From DATEZO01 sp035255485 (GTDB lineage Bacteria; Pseudomonadota; Gammaproteobacteria; Burkholderiales; Burkholderiaceae_D), in NCBI GenBank assembly GCA_035255485.1, contig DATEZO010000066.1, positions 1 to 38,243 of the forward strand: a DNA stretch of 38,243 bases, written 5' to 3'. Positions within the stretch are counted from its first letter, which is position 1, and every line of letters begins with the position of its first letter. The notes beneath the pieces are model-generated. The model was not told where the DNA came from. It worked only from the letters and a program-made list of their open reading frames with translations, and did not search any database. The translations under genes and the position numbers were made by a program. Of the stretch, positions 31,833-38,243 are shown one piece after another.

Positions 31833-33125
31833 CTACACCTCGACAACGGCATCGTTAATTGCATCAAACTGCTGCGACAGGCTCCGGATATGATGCAGTT
31901 CTTCGAAGTCATTCCGTAATACCGCGACGATGTCGCCGTCAATCGCTTTTTCGAGCACCAGCCTGTCGAGCACCGCGAGGCACTCGGCCCGGCTCATTCC
32001 GCGCCGGTAAGGACGATGCTCGGTAATTGCAGTGAATATGTCCGCCACTGCGATAATGCGCGCGCCAAGCGGAATCTTGCGTGGCCGGAATGGGTAGCCG
32101 GAGCCATCCAGCCGCTCATGATGCAATGAAGCCCATGTATTGACCGTTTCCAGGCCGGGAACCATCGACAGGATCTGGTGCGTATAGTAGGGATGCTGCC
32201 GTATGATGAGCATTTCCTGCTGCGTCAGTTTTCCCGGCTTGTCCAATATTGCGGGTGGCATCGCCAGTTTGCCAATGTCGTGCAAATAGCCGGCGACGCC
32301 GATCAGCCTTCTTTTGAAGAGCCCAAGGCCAAGCCGCGCTGCCAGGTTTTCGCTGGTCGCGGCAACCCCGCTGGAATGCGTCGCAGTGAAGGAGCTGCGA
32401 TGGTCAATGATTTTGCCGAATACCCTGGCCAAGCCATGCAGGCCGTCCAGACCGAGACGTACTGTCGAGTGGTCAAAACGCTGCCGGAGAATCTGCTCCT
32501 TATACCGGCTCCTCAGATCCATCCAGAACGATTCTCTTTGGGTGCTTTCTTCAAACGCCTCGACTACTTCCGGATTGAACAGGCGGCCAGAATCTGCGGC
32601 GATCGACTGGCGTATTTCGGCGGCCTGATCCAGTATGTTCGCGGTCTCGTTAGGGAGTATGGCGACACGATCGGCCAGACGCAGAATGTGGCTTCCAAAC
32701 GGCACCGGCTCGCCGTGGCATTCGCTTCCGATACCGTAATCCCAATCGATGTGGTGAAAACAGATGACGCGCGCGGCTTGGGAAAATGGCTGGAAATCGC
32801 GCAGCATCAGGTAACCCTCGAAGCCGTGCCGGTGGATTTCGTCTGCCGTTCGATGGAGGCTTAGACGATCTCGCGTCAATGCATCATCAAACAGTCCGGT
32901 CCATGCCGGCGAACTGACTGCGGCAAGATCATGCAGCGCGCCCGCAATCATCACGTCCTGTATCTGTTGCGTATCGAAGCCAAGCTCTTCGGCCAGACAG
33001 GAAGCAATGTAGGCGACTCTCAGATGGTGTTCTGAAATCGAAGGATGAAGAAAATCGATTGCTCTCGTAAGGCACAGAACCATGTCAAGCAAACTGACAT
33101 GGATTTCTTCTGCAGATGCAGTCAT
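31833..33125 (-). CDS. HD-GYP domain phosphodiesterase with N-terminal degenerate HD domain
   Basis: The 430-residue protein starts after an AAGGGG site. The first half carries an HD-like domain (GALHD, 62-66; HRHGFEGYLMLRD). The second half is a full HD-GYP domain: LHDIGKLAMP (281-290), IIRQHPYYTHQIL (307-319), the signature HHERLDGSGYP (335-345) and ADIFTAITEHRPYR. HD-GYP enzymes hydrolyse cyclic di-GMP. The metal and GYP residues are all present, so activity is likely. No sensor, receiver or membrane segment is seen, so the N-terminal half is probably regulatory. It precedes the hemerythrin-like gene's end by 46 bp, in the same direction, so the two may be co-transcribed. Confidence 0.88.
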   Translation of the reverse strand: MTASAEEIHVSLLDMVLCLTRAIDFLHPSISEHHLRVAYIASCLAEELGFDTQQIQDVMIAGALHDLAAVSSPAWTGLFDDALTRDRLSLHRTADEIHRHGFEGYLMLRDFQPFSQAARVICFHHIDWDYGIGSECHGEPVPFGSHILRLADRVAILPNETANILDQAAEIRQSIAADSGRLFNPEVVEAFEESTQRESFWMDLRSRYKEQILRQRFDHSTVRLGLDGLHGLARVFGKIIDHRSSFTATHSSGVAATSENLAARLGLGLFKRRLIGVAGYLHDIGKLAMPPAILDKPGKLTQQEMLIIRQHPYYTHQILSMVPGLETVNTWASLHHERLDGSGYPFRPRKIPLGARIIAVADIFTAITEHRPYRRGMSRAECLAVLDRLVLEKAIDGDIVAVLRNDFEELHHIRSLSQQFDAINDAVVEV

Positions 33126-33171
33126 GAGATCCCCTTGATACCCAGCGTTGCATCAGCGCTGGGCAAAACCG

Positions 33172-33582
33172 TTAGTGGGCCTCGATCACTGGATAGAAAT
33201 CGGTATTTTCTTTCTGCATCCGCTCGTACAGCACTTTCAGAACGCTATTGGCATCCGACCTGAACCCTTCCGGATCCTGCAAGACCCTGGATTCAGTATT
33301 CCACTTCCCGGCAAAGCCCAGGTAGGCCGACGCAATGCTTTCCATCTCGTCCTGGAATTTCTTTCCCATCCTGGCGAGCGCAGCATTATTACTATTCTGG
33401 AGTGCCGGATACAGTGTGCTGTCTTCGACTGCCAGATGCAGCTTGATGGTGGAGCTCATCGAAATAATCAGCTTGGCTATTTCCGCAGCGTTACTCTGGA
33501 TTCCACCTTTGACATGCGTTCTCAATGCCGTGATGCACGAAAGGATTTCAATGTGCTGCCGCTTGAATTTATCGATGTTCAT
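33172..33582 (-). CDS. Hemerythrin-like four-helix protein with incomplete iron ligands
   Basis: The start is set at MNIDKF (33582), with GGGAGG upstream. The 136-residue protein looks like an HHE/hemerythrin bundle: KRQHIEILSCITALRTHV, TIKLHLAVEDSTLYPALQ and KENTDFYPVIEAH. The first His, the LHLAVED His/Glu pair and a last acidic residue (TDFYP) are in place. The third-helix HxxxH pair (H73/H77 in classical hemerythrin) is missing: the corresponding region ESIASAYLGFAGKW has none. It may bind metal differently or have lost di-iron binding. It is upstream of, and probably co-transcribed with, the HD-GYP gene. Confidence 0.7.
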   Translation of the reverse strand: MNIDKFKRQHIEILSCITALRTHVKGGIQSNAAEIAKLIISMSSTIKLHLAVEDSTLYPALQNSNNAALARMGKKFQDEMESIASAYLGFAGKWNTESRVLQDPEGFRSDANSVLKVLYERMQKENTDFYPVIEAH

Positions 33583-33804
33583 ACAACCTCCCTCTTTATT
33601 CAAAATTTTTCCCGGGTAGTGTACCTGATCGAGCGCGCCTGAATTCGGGAACAGCATGCGAAGACGCATGCACACTATCGGTTTGAAACCATTCTAGATA
33701 AAGCCGGCAAAAGATGCAATTAATATATATCTTTAAATTCCTGTAGCAGGCCAGTTCTGCCGAAGAGGATGCCTCCGAGAGGACTCTACCTGGATGCGAC
33801 AGGC

Positions 33805-34962
33805 TCAGGGTTGGCACAGCGCCGGCTGCGCGGTCACCACATCCGGCGCGATATCGCGCACATCCTTTAATCCTGTCAGCACCATGCAGTCGTTCAGCTC
33901 GTCTTCCAGCAGCTTGAGCGCGCACGCTACACCCGAACGACCGTTGGCGGCCAGTCCGTACAGCCAGGCGCGACCGCTGAGACAGGCGTGCGCGCCACGG
34001 CCGAGCGCCTTGACGATGTCGGAACCGGTGCGGATGCCGCCGTCGAAAAATACTTCGGTCCGATCGCCTACTGCAGCGGCGATCTCGGGCAGCACCGAAA
34101 TCGAGGAAGGCGCGCTGTCGAGCTGGCGCCCGCCGTGGTTGGAGACAATGATCGCATCTGCGCCGGCATCGACTGCCAGCCGCGCATCATCGACATGCAT
34201 GATGCCCTTCAGGATCAGCTTGCGATCCCATAGCTTACGCACCCATTTGACTGTCTCGAGGTCGAACGAGGGATCGAATTGGGCCTCGACCCATTCGGAT
34301 AATGCCGAGACGTTTTTGGCTTGCTTGACTTCGCCTTCGAGATTGCCGAAGGTGCGGCGCTTGCTTTTGGCCATGCCGATCAGCCAGCGTGGATGCGTCA
34401 GGATATCCATCGTATTGGACAGCGTGAGCCTGGGCGGCACCGACAGGCCGTTTTTGGCGTCGGCCCAGCGCTTGCCTTGCACATGCAGATCGAGCGTCAG
34501 CACCAGCGCCGAGCACCCGGCATCGTGCGCGCGATGGACCAGGCTTTCGTTTACTTCATGCTTTTTCATGAGATACAACTGAAACCAGAACGGCTGTCCG
34601 GTCGCTGCTGCCACATCCTCGATCGAGCAGATCGACATGGTCGAGAGGCAGAACGGAATGCCGAATTCCGCCGCTGCCCTGGCCGCTTCGCATTCGCCGT
34701 TGGCCCAGGTCAGGCCGGCCAGGCCGGTAGGACCGATCGCCAGGGGAATCCTGGCATGATCGCCAACCATGGTCACGGCCGTATTCCGGTCTGACACATT
34801 GCGCATGTCATGCTGGCGCAACGCCAGTGCCCGCAGGTCGTCGAGATTGCGCTGCAACGTCAGCTGCTGCTCGGAACCACCATGGACATAATCGAAGATC
34901 ACCGCCGGCAGGCGCTTGCGGGCCAATGCCTCCAGGTCGAAAATACTGGTGACCGGGCTCAT
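33805..34962 (-). CDS. FMN-dependent alpha-hydroxy-acid dehydrogenase (LldD-like)
   Basis: This 385-residue TIM-barrel flavoenzyme oxidises an L-2-hydroxy acid, most likely L-lactate, and passes electrons to quinone or O2. Family landmarks are AVIFDYVHGGSEQQLTLQRN, IGPTGLAGLTWANGE, PFWFQLYLMKKHEV, LTLDLHVQGKRWADAKNGLS and KLILKGIMHVDDARLAVDAG. SNHGGRQLDSAPSS carries the catalytic His and is followed by FFDGGIRTGSDIVKALGRGA. All FMN and active-site residues I can check are present. No lactate permease or regulator is adjacent, so substrate choice (lactate, glycolate, mandelate) stays open. Transcribed singly. Confidence 0.88.
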   Translation of the reverse strand: MSPVTSIFDLEALARKRLPAVIFDYVHGGSEQQLTLQRNLDDLRALALRQHDMRNVSDRNTAVTMVGDHARIPLAIGPTGLAGLTWANGECEAARAAAEFGIPFCLSTMSICSIEDVAAATGQPFWFQLYLMKKHEVNESLVHRAHDAGCSALVLTLDLHVQGKRWADAKNGLSVPPRLTLSNTMDILTHPRWLIGMAKSKRRTFGNLEGEVKQAKNVSALSEWVEAQFDPSFDLETVKWVRKLWDRKLILKGIMHVDDARLAVDAGADAIIVSNHGGRQLDSAPSSISVLPEIAAAVGDRTEVFFDGGIRTGSDIVKALGRGAHACLSGRAWLYGLAANGRSGVACALKLLEDELNDCMVLTGLKDVRDIAPDVVTAQPALCQP

Positions 34963-35130
34963 CGATAGTCTCTATCATTCAGATTGGGCCGCAATGGCGC
35001 ATGCCTTGTTCCGGCCATGAGTACGGCGGACGAATGAAATCATGTAAAAAATTCAATGCTCCGGTTTCATTGGACTGCCCCGACATCGAATTTGTTCTGC
35101 CATTGCAGGCACCGTGGCGCGGCGGCATGC
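34963..35130. other. Short intergenic region
   Basis: Upstream of the lldD-like gene. It contains one arm of the strong hairpin at the end of the VIT-family gene and nothing else that can be supported. Confidence 0.4.
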
Positions 35131-35145
35131 TCATGCCACGGTGCC
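35108..35145 (-). terminator. Strong stem-loop at the 3' end of the VIT-family gene
   Basis: GGCACCGTGGC (35108-35118) and GCCACGGTGCC (35135-35145) are perfect 11-bp arms around a 16-base loop. One arm contains the last codons (GTVA) and runs into the stop of the transporter gene. No T-run follows, so it may protect the mRNA 3' end or act as a Rho-assisted terminator. Confidence 0.5.
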
Positions 35146-35826
35146 GAATATTGCGCCGATGCCAGCTGTTACGCCCATCGCAAGCGCGCTCCAGAAGGTG
35201 ACGCGCATGACGCCTGTCATGACATCCGCGCCGCCGGATTTCGCTGCCAGGCCACCCAGCAGGGCCAGGAAAAAAAGCGAGGCGACCGCGACTGATGCAA
35301 TCAGGAAGGGGGGCGGCGCCAGTATTACCACCAGCAAGGGAAGAATTGCGCCGAGGCCAAAGCTCAGGGCGGAGGCGAAAGCCGCCTGCAACGGCTTTGC
35401 GCTAAATGTCTCGGAAATTCCCAATTCGTCCCTGGCATGCGCGCCGAGTGCATCATGCTTCATCAATTGCCTGGCCACCTGGTTTGCCAATGAGGCATCC
35501 AGTCCGCGCGCAATATAGATGCCGGTCAGTTCATGATGTTCGCTTTCCGGATTCTGGCGAAGTTCGCTGCGCTCCATGTCGAGCGCTGCCTGCTCCGTAT
35601 CCGCCTGCGATTGCACCGAGACATATTCGCCGGTGGCCATCGACATGGCTCCTGCAATCAGGCCGGCCACTCCGGCGACCAGAATACTGTTGTGCGTTGC
35701 ATGCGAAGCGGCGACGCCGAGAATCAGGCTGGCGGTGGACACAATACCGTCATTTGCGCCCAGCACCGCAGCGCGCAACCAGCCGACACTACCCAGTTTA
35801 TGCTGCTCTCGATGACGCTTCGCCAT
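35131..35826 (-). CDS. VIT1/CCC1 family Fe2+/Mn2+ transporter
   Basis: The start is at MAKRHREQ (35826), with AAGGG nine bases upstream. The open frame extends to 36042 without support. The 231-residue membrane protein contains LRAAVLGANDGIVSTASLIL, GAMSMATGEYVSVQSQADTE and a cytoplasmic helical region with Glu-rich segments (QAALDMERSELRQNPESEHH). Three C-terminal helices complete the five-helix VIT fold. The GANDGIVST and SMATGEYVSV motifs in the pore helices are diagnostic. It probably exports or stores Fe2+ or Mn2+ across the inner membrane. No metal regulator is adjacent. Confidence 0.9.
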   Translation of the reverse strand: MAKRHREQHKLGSVGWLRAAVLGANDGIVSTASLILGVAASHATHNSILVAGVAGLIAGAMSMATGEYVSVQSQADTEQAALDMERSELRQNPESEHHELTGIYIARGLDASLANQVARQLMKHDALGAHARDELGISETFSAKPLQAAFASALSFGLGAILPLLVVILAPPPFLIASVAVASLFFLALLGGLAAKSGGADVMTGVMRVTFWSALAMGVTAGIGAIFGTVA

Positions 35827-36268
35827 GGGTACGATCCCTTCTTGTTGATGGAGGCATGACCGCCTGGAAAATTGCCGGCTTGCGCATCCGGCGAGAAAAT
35901 ACCATCCAGTAAACCACAAAGCCGGCAGGATTGGCGACTGGCGCCGGACCAAGGGGCCATACAGGGGAAAGTCACGCATGCGAACGGTCGTAGCCGGATG
36001 TGCGACTGCACGATTACCATGCATCCCGCCCGTCTCCTTCACGGGAAAGGATCTATGGCAATATTGACGAGAAAACCCGCATCAGGGCGTCGGCTGCCTG
36101 CGGCAAGGCATCATCCGACAAGGCAATCAAGCAACACTACTCATCCCGGCTTGCATTCACAGGATGGCAACTGCCCTGCATTGGCCAAACGATGCAAGAT
36201 GCCGCCGGAATGCGGCATGGCCCCGCATTCCGATAAACCGGCCTTTGCGCAGCCTGACCATGTTCAGG
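35827..36268. other. Gene-free stretch between VIT gene and small basic protein gene
   Basis: No supported gene, RNA or repeat. Plus-strand frames here have no ribosome site and no family features. Promoter elements for the VIT gene are expected near 35830-35950 but none is convincing. Confidence 0.4.
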
Positions 36269-36622
36269 TCATGTGCGCTTGATGCGGCGATCCAGTATTT
36301 CGAGCAGCCCTTTTCTGTTCTTGTGCCGGACCTCGTATGCCTGCAGCTTTTTCAGATCCCTGCCGTTCAAGGCATCGAGCCGGCCCTTGATTTGCGCAAT
36401 TGTCAGCGTCTGGTAATCCTGGATGGGAAGATGGCGATCCGGCGATGTTCCCGCCTTGTCTTTTTCCTTCTCTTGCCTGGTTTCTCCATACGCAGAGCGT
36501 TGCTTGTTTACAATCCTGGCTGCCACTTCTTCCTCACGTCCCTTGTAACGGCCATCATGCCTGAATTGCTGTTGCAGTTGCTTGAACTCGCGTTCGCGTT
36601 TCGGACTGATTCCGGTTGGCAT
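36269..36622 (-). CDS. Small basic protein, 'plasmid stabilization'-like
   Basis: The start is clear: AAGGAG lies eleven bases before the ATG at 36622. The 117-residue, highly charged cytoplasmic protein has an N-terminal block, SPKREREFKQLQQQFRHDGR followed by YKGREEEVAARIVNKQRSAYG. That block is common in small proteobacterial proteins often labelled plasmid stabilization protein. The C-terminal half (LTIAQIKGRLDALNGRDLKK, LQAYEVRHKNRKGLLEILDR) looks like a Rho-N/SAP-type helical nucleic-acid-binding motif. I know of no experimentally defined function. Monocistronic by spacing. Confidence 0.75.
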   Translation of the reverse strand: MPTGISPKREREFKQLQQQFRHDGRYKGREEEVAARIVNKQRSAYGETRQEKEKDKAGTSPDRHLPIQDYQTLTIAQIKGRLDALNGRDLKKLQAYEVRHKNRKGLLEILDRRIKRT

Positions 36623-36919
36623 ATGCCTGCTCCTTTCATGAAAAACCCGCACCTGTCCGACTGCATGTTGCCTGCGCATCTGACAGGTTGAGGTTTTTAT
36701 TCGATTCATGTGCCGAACATTCGGTTCCGGCCATATAGATCGGCCGATCCGGCTCCGATGCCGATGCACTGTTGCGTGCGAGGAAAGAAAACAGCTGTAC
36801 GGAAATGCTGAACCTGCCATCAAGGTATTGGTCAAAACACAAGTAGCCAGGCAGCGTATCGTCCGATGCGTTTCTGTCCCGCCCGATGTTCCGGGTTACG
36901 ATTGTTCAGCGAGGTCTTC
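36623..36919. other. Divergent promoter region, no gene
   Basis: A 297-bp gap between the small basic protein gene and the lipoprotein gene. It holds the two ribosome sites and nothing else that can be supported. Confidence 0.4.
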
Positions 36920-37273
36920 ATGAAAACACATTCCATTATTACGCTTGCTTGCGCCGTGGTGGCGCTGCTGGCGGCCGGCTGCCAGAAAACGCCGGAACCC
37001 AAGACCACCGCCGTGCCGTCTCCGTCCGCATCCGTGCCCGCGCCGTCCGTCTCCAGCAACGCATCGGTTGCGCTGCCACCCAATCAGGTGCCGCAATCCG
37101 ATGGTGCAATACCGCCGGCCGCCGCCAACACGCCAGCCAATGCCAATCCCAACACGCCGAGCCAGACCAACCCGGCCGCATTAAGCAAGTCGCATGAAGA
37201 GGCCAGCATGCCGCTCACCGGCCAGACCAATAATTATTCACCGCCGGATACCACGAGCCAACAGAAGAAATAG
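36920..37273 (+). CDS. Proline/alanine-rich small lipoprotein
   Basis: The ATG at 36920 has GAGG upstream. The 117-residue protein begins MKTHSIITLACAVVALLAAG followed by Cys21, a good lipobox, so it should be a membrane-anchored lipoprotein. The mature part is almost entirely low-complexity Pro/Ala/Ser/Asn/Thr with no fold-like hydrophobic pattern, ending TSQQKK. I do not recognise a family. It ends 18 bp before the convergent tupA stop. Confidence 0.75.
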   Translation: MKTHSIITLACAVVALLAAGCQKTPEPKTTAVPSPSASVPAPSVSSNASVALPPNQVPQSDGAIPPAAANTPANANPNTPSQTNPAALSKSHEEASMPLTGQTNNYSPPDTTSQQKK

Positions 37274-37291
37274 CGGGAGCCGGAGCAGAAA

Positions 37292-38104
37292 TCAGCGTGC
37301 CGCCGCAGGAAAAAACAGCTGCTGGCCATCGACCCGGAATGCACTGATCCGCTTTTGTCCGGCATCCGACGTGATCCATTCAACCAGCCGCATTGCGCCC
37401 GTGTAATTGATATCCTTGTATTTGGCTGGGTTGACCGCGATGATGCCGTAGGGATTGAACATTTTCGGGTCGCCCTCGACGGCGATCGCCAGTCCGGTCC
37501 TGGCGCGATAGGCGGCATAGGTGGCGCGGTCGGTCAGCGTATACGCTTGCAGCTCGGCCGCCATCGTCAGCACTTCACCCATGCCGAGGCCGGCCGATAC
37601 GTACGCGCTTCCGGCCGGCTTGACGCCCAGCGCCTTCCAATACACCTGCTCCATCTGGTCGGTGCCGGAATTGTCGCCGCGCGAGATGAAGCGGGCCTTG
37701 GCATCGACCAGCTTCCTGAATGCCGCCATGACATCTTTCATGCCGTGAATCCCGGCCGGATCGGCGGCCGGGCCGACCACGATGAAGTCGTTGTACATCA
37801 CATCGCGCCGGTTGACGCCATGGCCGTCGGCCACGAATTTGTCTTCGGACGGGCGCGCATGCACCAGGGTCACGTCGACATCGCCATTCTTCGCCAATTC
37901 CAGCGCCTTGCCGGTGCCGACTGCAATCACTTGCACCTTGAGGCCGGATTCGGCCTCGAAAGCGGGGAGCAGGAAGGTCAGCAGGCCGGAATTGTCGGTA
38001 CTGGTGGTGGTGGACATTTTCAGCACCTGCTGCGCCGAGGCGAACGGTACAAGCAAGGTCAGGAACACCAGGAGGGCAGCGATGCGAGCGCATGTGATTT
38101 TCAT
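37292..38104 (-). CDS. tupA: Tungstate ABC transporter binding protein, TupA-like
   Basis: With the start at the ATG at 38104 the 270-residue protein has a signal peptide (ALLVFLTLLVPFASA). The mature sequence opens with LKMSTTTSTDNSGLLTFLLP; the TTTSTDNSG motif is the tungstate-binding signature that separates TupA from molybdate-binding ModA. Further family segments are VGTGKALELAKNGDVDVTLV, MYNDFIVVGP and SRGDNSGTDQMEQVYWKALG, with a second oxyanion-contact region (RGDNSGT). It captures tungstate in the periplasm for a TupBC importer. The upstream gene, whose end is at the window edge, is probably another part of that operon. Confidence 0.88.
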   Translation of the reverse strand: MKITCARIAALLVFLTLLVPFASAQQVLKMSTTTSTDNSGLLTFLLPAFEAESGLKVQVIAVGTGKALELAKNGDVDVTLVHARPSEDKFVADGHGVNRRDVMYNDFIVVGPAADPAGIHGMKDVMAAFRKLVDAKARFISRGDNSGTDQMEQVYWKALGVKPAGSAYVSAGLGMGEVLTMAAELQAYTLTDRATYAAYRARTGLAIAVEGDPKMFNPYGIIAVNPAKYKDINYTGAMRLVEWITSDAGQKRISAFRVDGQQLFFPAAAR

Positions 38105-38147
38105 GTTGGCGTGAAATAGGTGAAATGGCAGGGGGAAAAGGGAACCG

Positions 38148-38243
38148 TCATGCGACATGCATGCGCATGTTGTGCCGTATCTGCAGGCGGCCGTCGCGCA
38201 GCTTCAGGCGCATCACGCCGGGCAACGCAATCAGGTCGCGGTC
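38148..38243 (-). CDS. C-terminal end of the gene upstream of tupA (partial)
   Basis: The minus-strand frame entering from the window edge gives 31 residues (LIALPGVMRLKLRDGRLQIR, then HNMRMHVA) and a TGA at 38148. It ends 43 bp before the tupA start in the same direction. Context suggests a component of the tungstate transporter, perhaps the ATPase, but the fragment is too short to identify. Confidence 0.5.
   Translation of the reverse strand, partial: DRDLIALPGVMRLKLRDGRLQIRHNMRMHVA

Noticed and set aside
31709..31942. Minus-strand small hydrophobic protein (ending GFLMSVPGLGLAGYLAV)
   Set aside because: No start with a ribosome site, and it overlaps the end of the HD-GYP gene. The hydrophobic stretch alone is not enough.
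35872..36282. Plus-strand frame of 136 codons opposite the VIT gene leader
   Set aside because: No ribosome site, no family features, and biased composition typical of an antisense shadow frame.

Overview
This window looks like a chromosomal segment of a Burkholderiales betaproteobacterium, most likely close to the Oxalobacteraceae (inference from protein style and gene content; no database search was possible). The sequence is GC-rich with compact genes. A glmU-lrp-glmS block, a GabR/GabT/GabD cluster, SHP/DHC cytochromes and a Tup-type tungstate binding protein are all compatible with that group.

Layout. (1) 1-2958: the end of glmU, a very palindromic intergenic block, an Lrp/AsnC regulator, and glmS. 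(2) 2959-8800: an accessory and decay zone that begins at the Tn7 attachment position just behind glmS. It holds arrays of short direct repeats that look like Tn7-like transposon ends. It also holds a frameshifted AbrB-like gene, a MITE-like inverted repeat, one complete integron gene cassette with its own attC, two glycine-zipper proteins, broken transposase and LysR pieces, and a SYLF-domain protein. (3) 8819-12060: a nosR-apbE pair, a flavinylated membrane redox protein and its FMN transferase, with no nosZDFYL in the window. (4) 12100-18339: the potassium transporter Kup, then a MoxY/NarX-like histidine kinase and response regulator. Divergent from these is a three-gene cytochrome operon: SHP-like mono-haem protein, DHC di-haem protein and cytochrome b561. 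(5) 18544-28355: a catabolic cluster for GABA or polyamine-derived amines (gabD, a PEP-mutase-family enzyme, a four-component Pot-type ABC importer, gabT), transcribed away from the divergent MocR regulator gabR. (6) 28356-38243: mostly single genes. These are a PlsC acyltransferase overlapping an alpha/beta hydrolase tail-to-tail, a DUF2242 lipoprotein, an HD-GYP protein, a hemerythrin-like protein, an FMN-dependent alpha-hydroxy-acid dehydrogenase, a VIT/CCC1 family metal transporter, a small basic protein, a proline-rich lipoprotein, TupA and the end of the gene before it.

The most unusual part is 2959-5225. A genuine integron cassette sits without an integrase between same-orientation repeat arrays at the glmS attTn7 position. 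Its own 5' and 3' core sites are exactly complementary, which shows it once circularised, and it encodes an unrecognised six-helix membrane protein. The other leads are the orphan nosR-apbE pair with a modified flavin attachment motif and the densely overlapping inverted repeats behind glmU.
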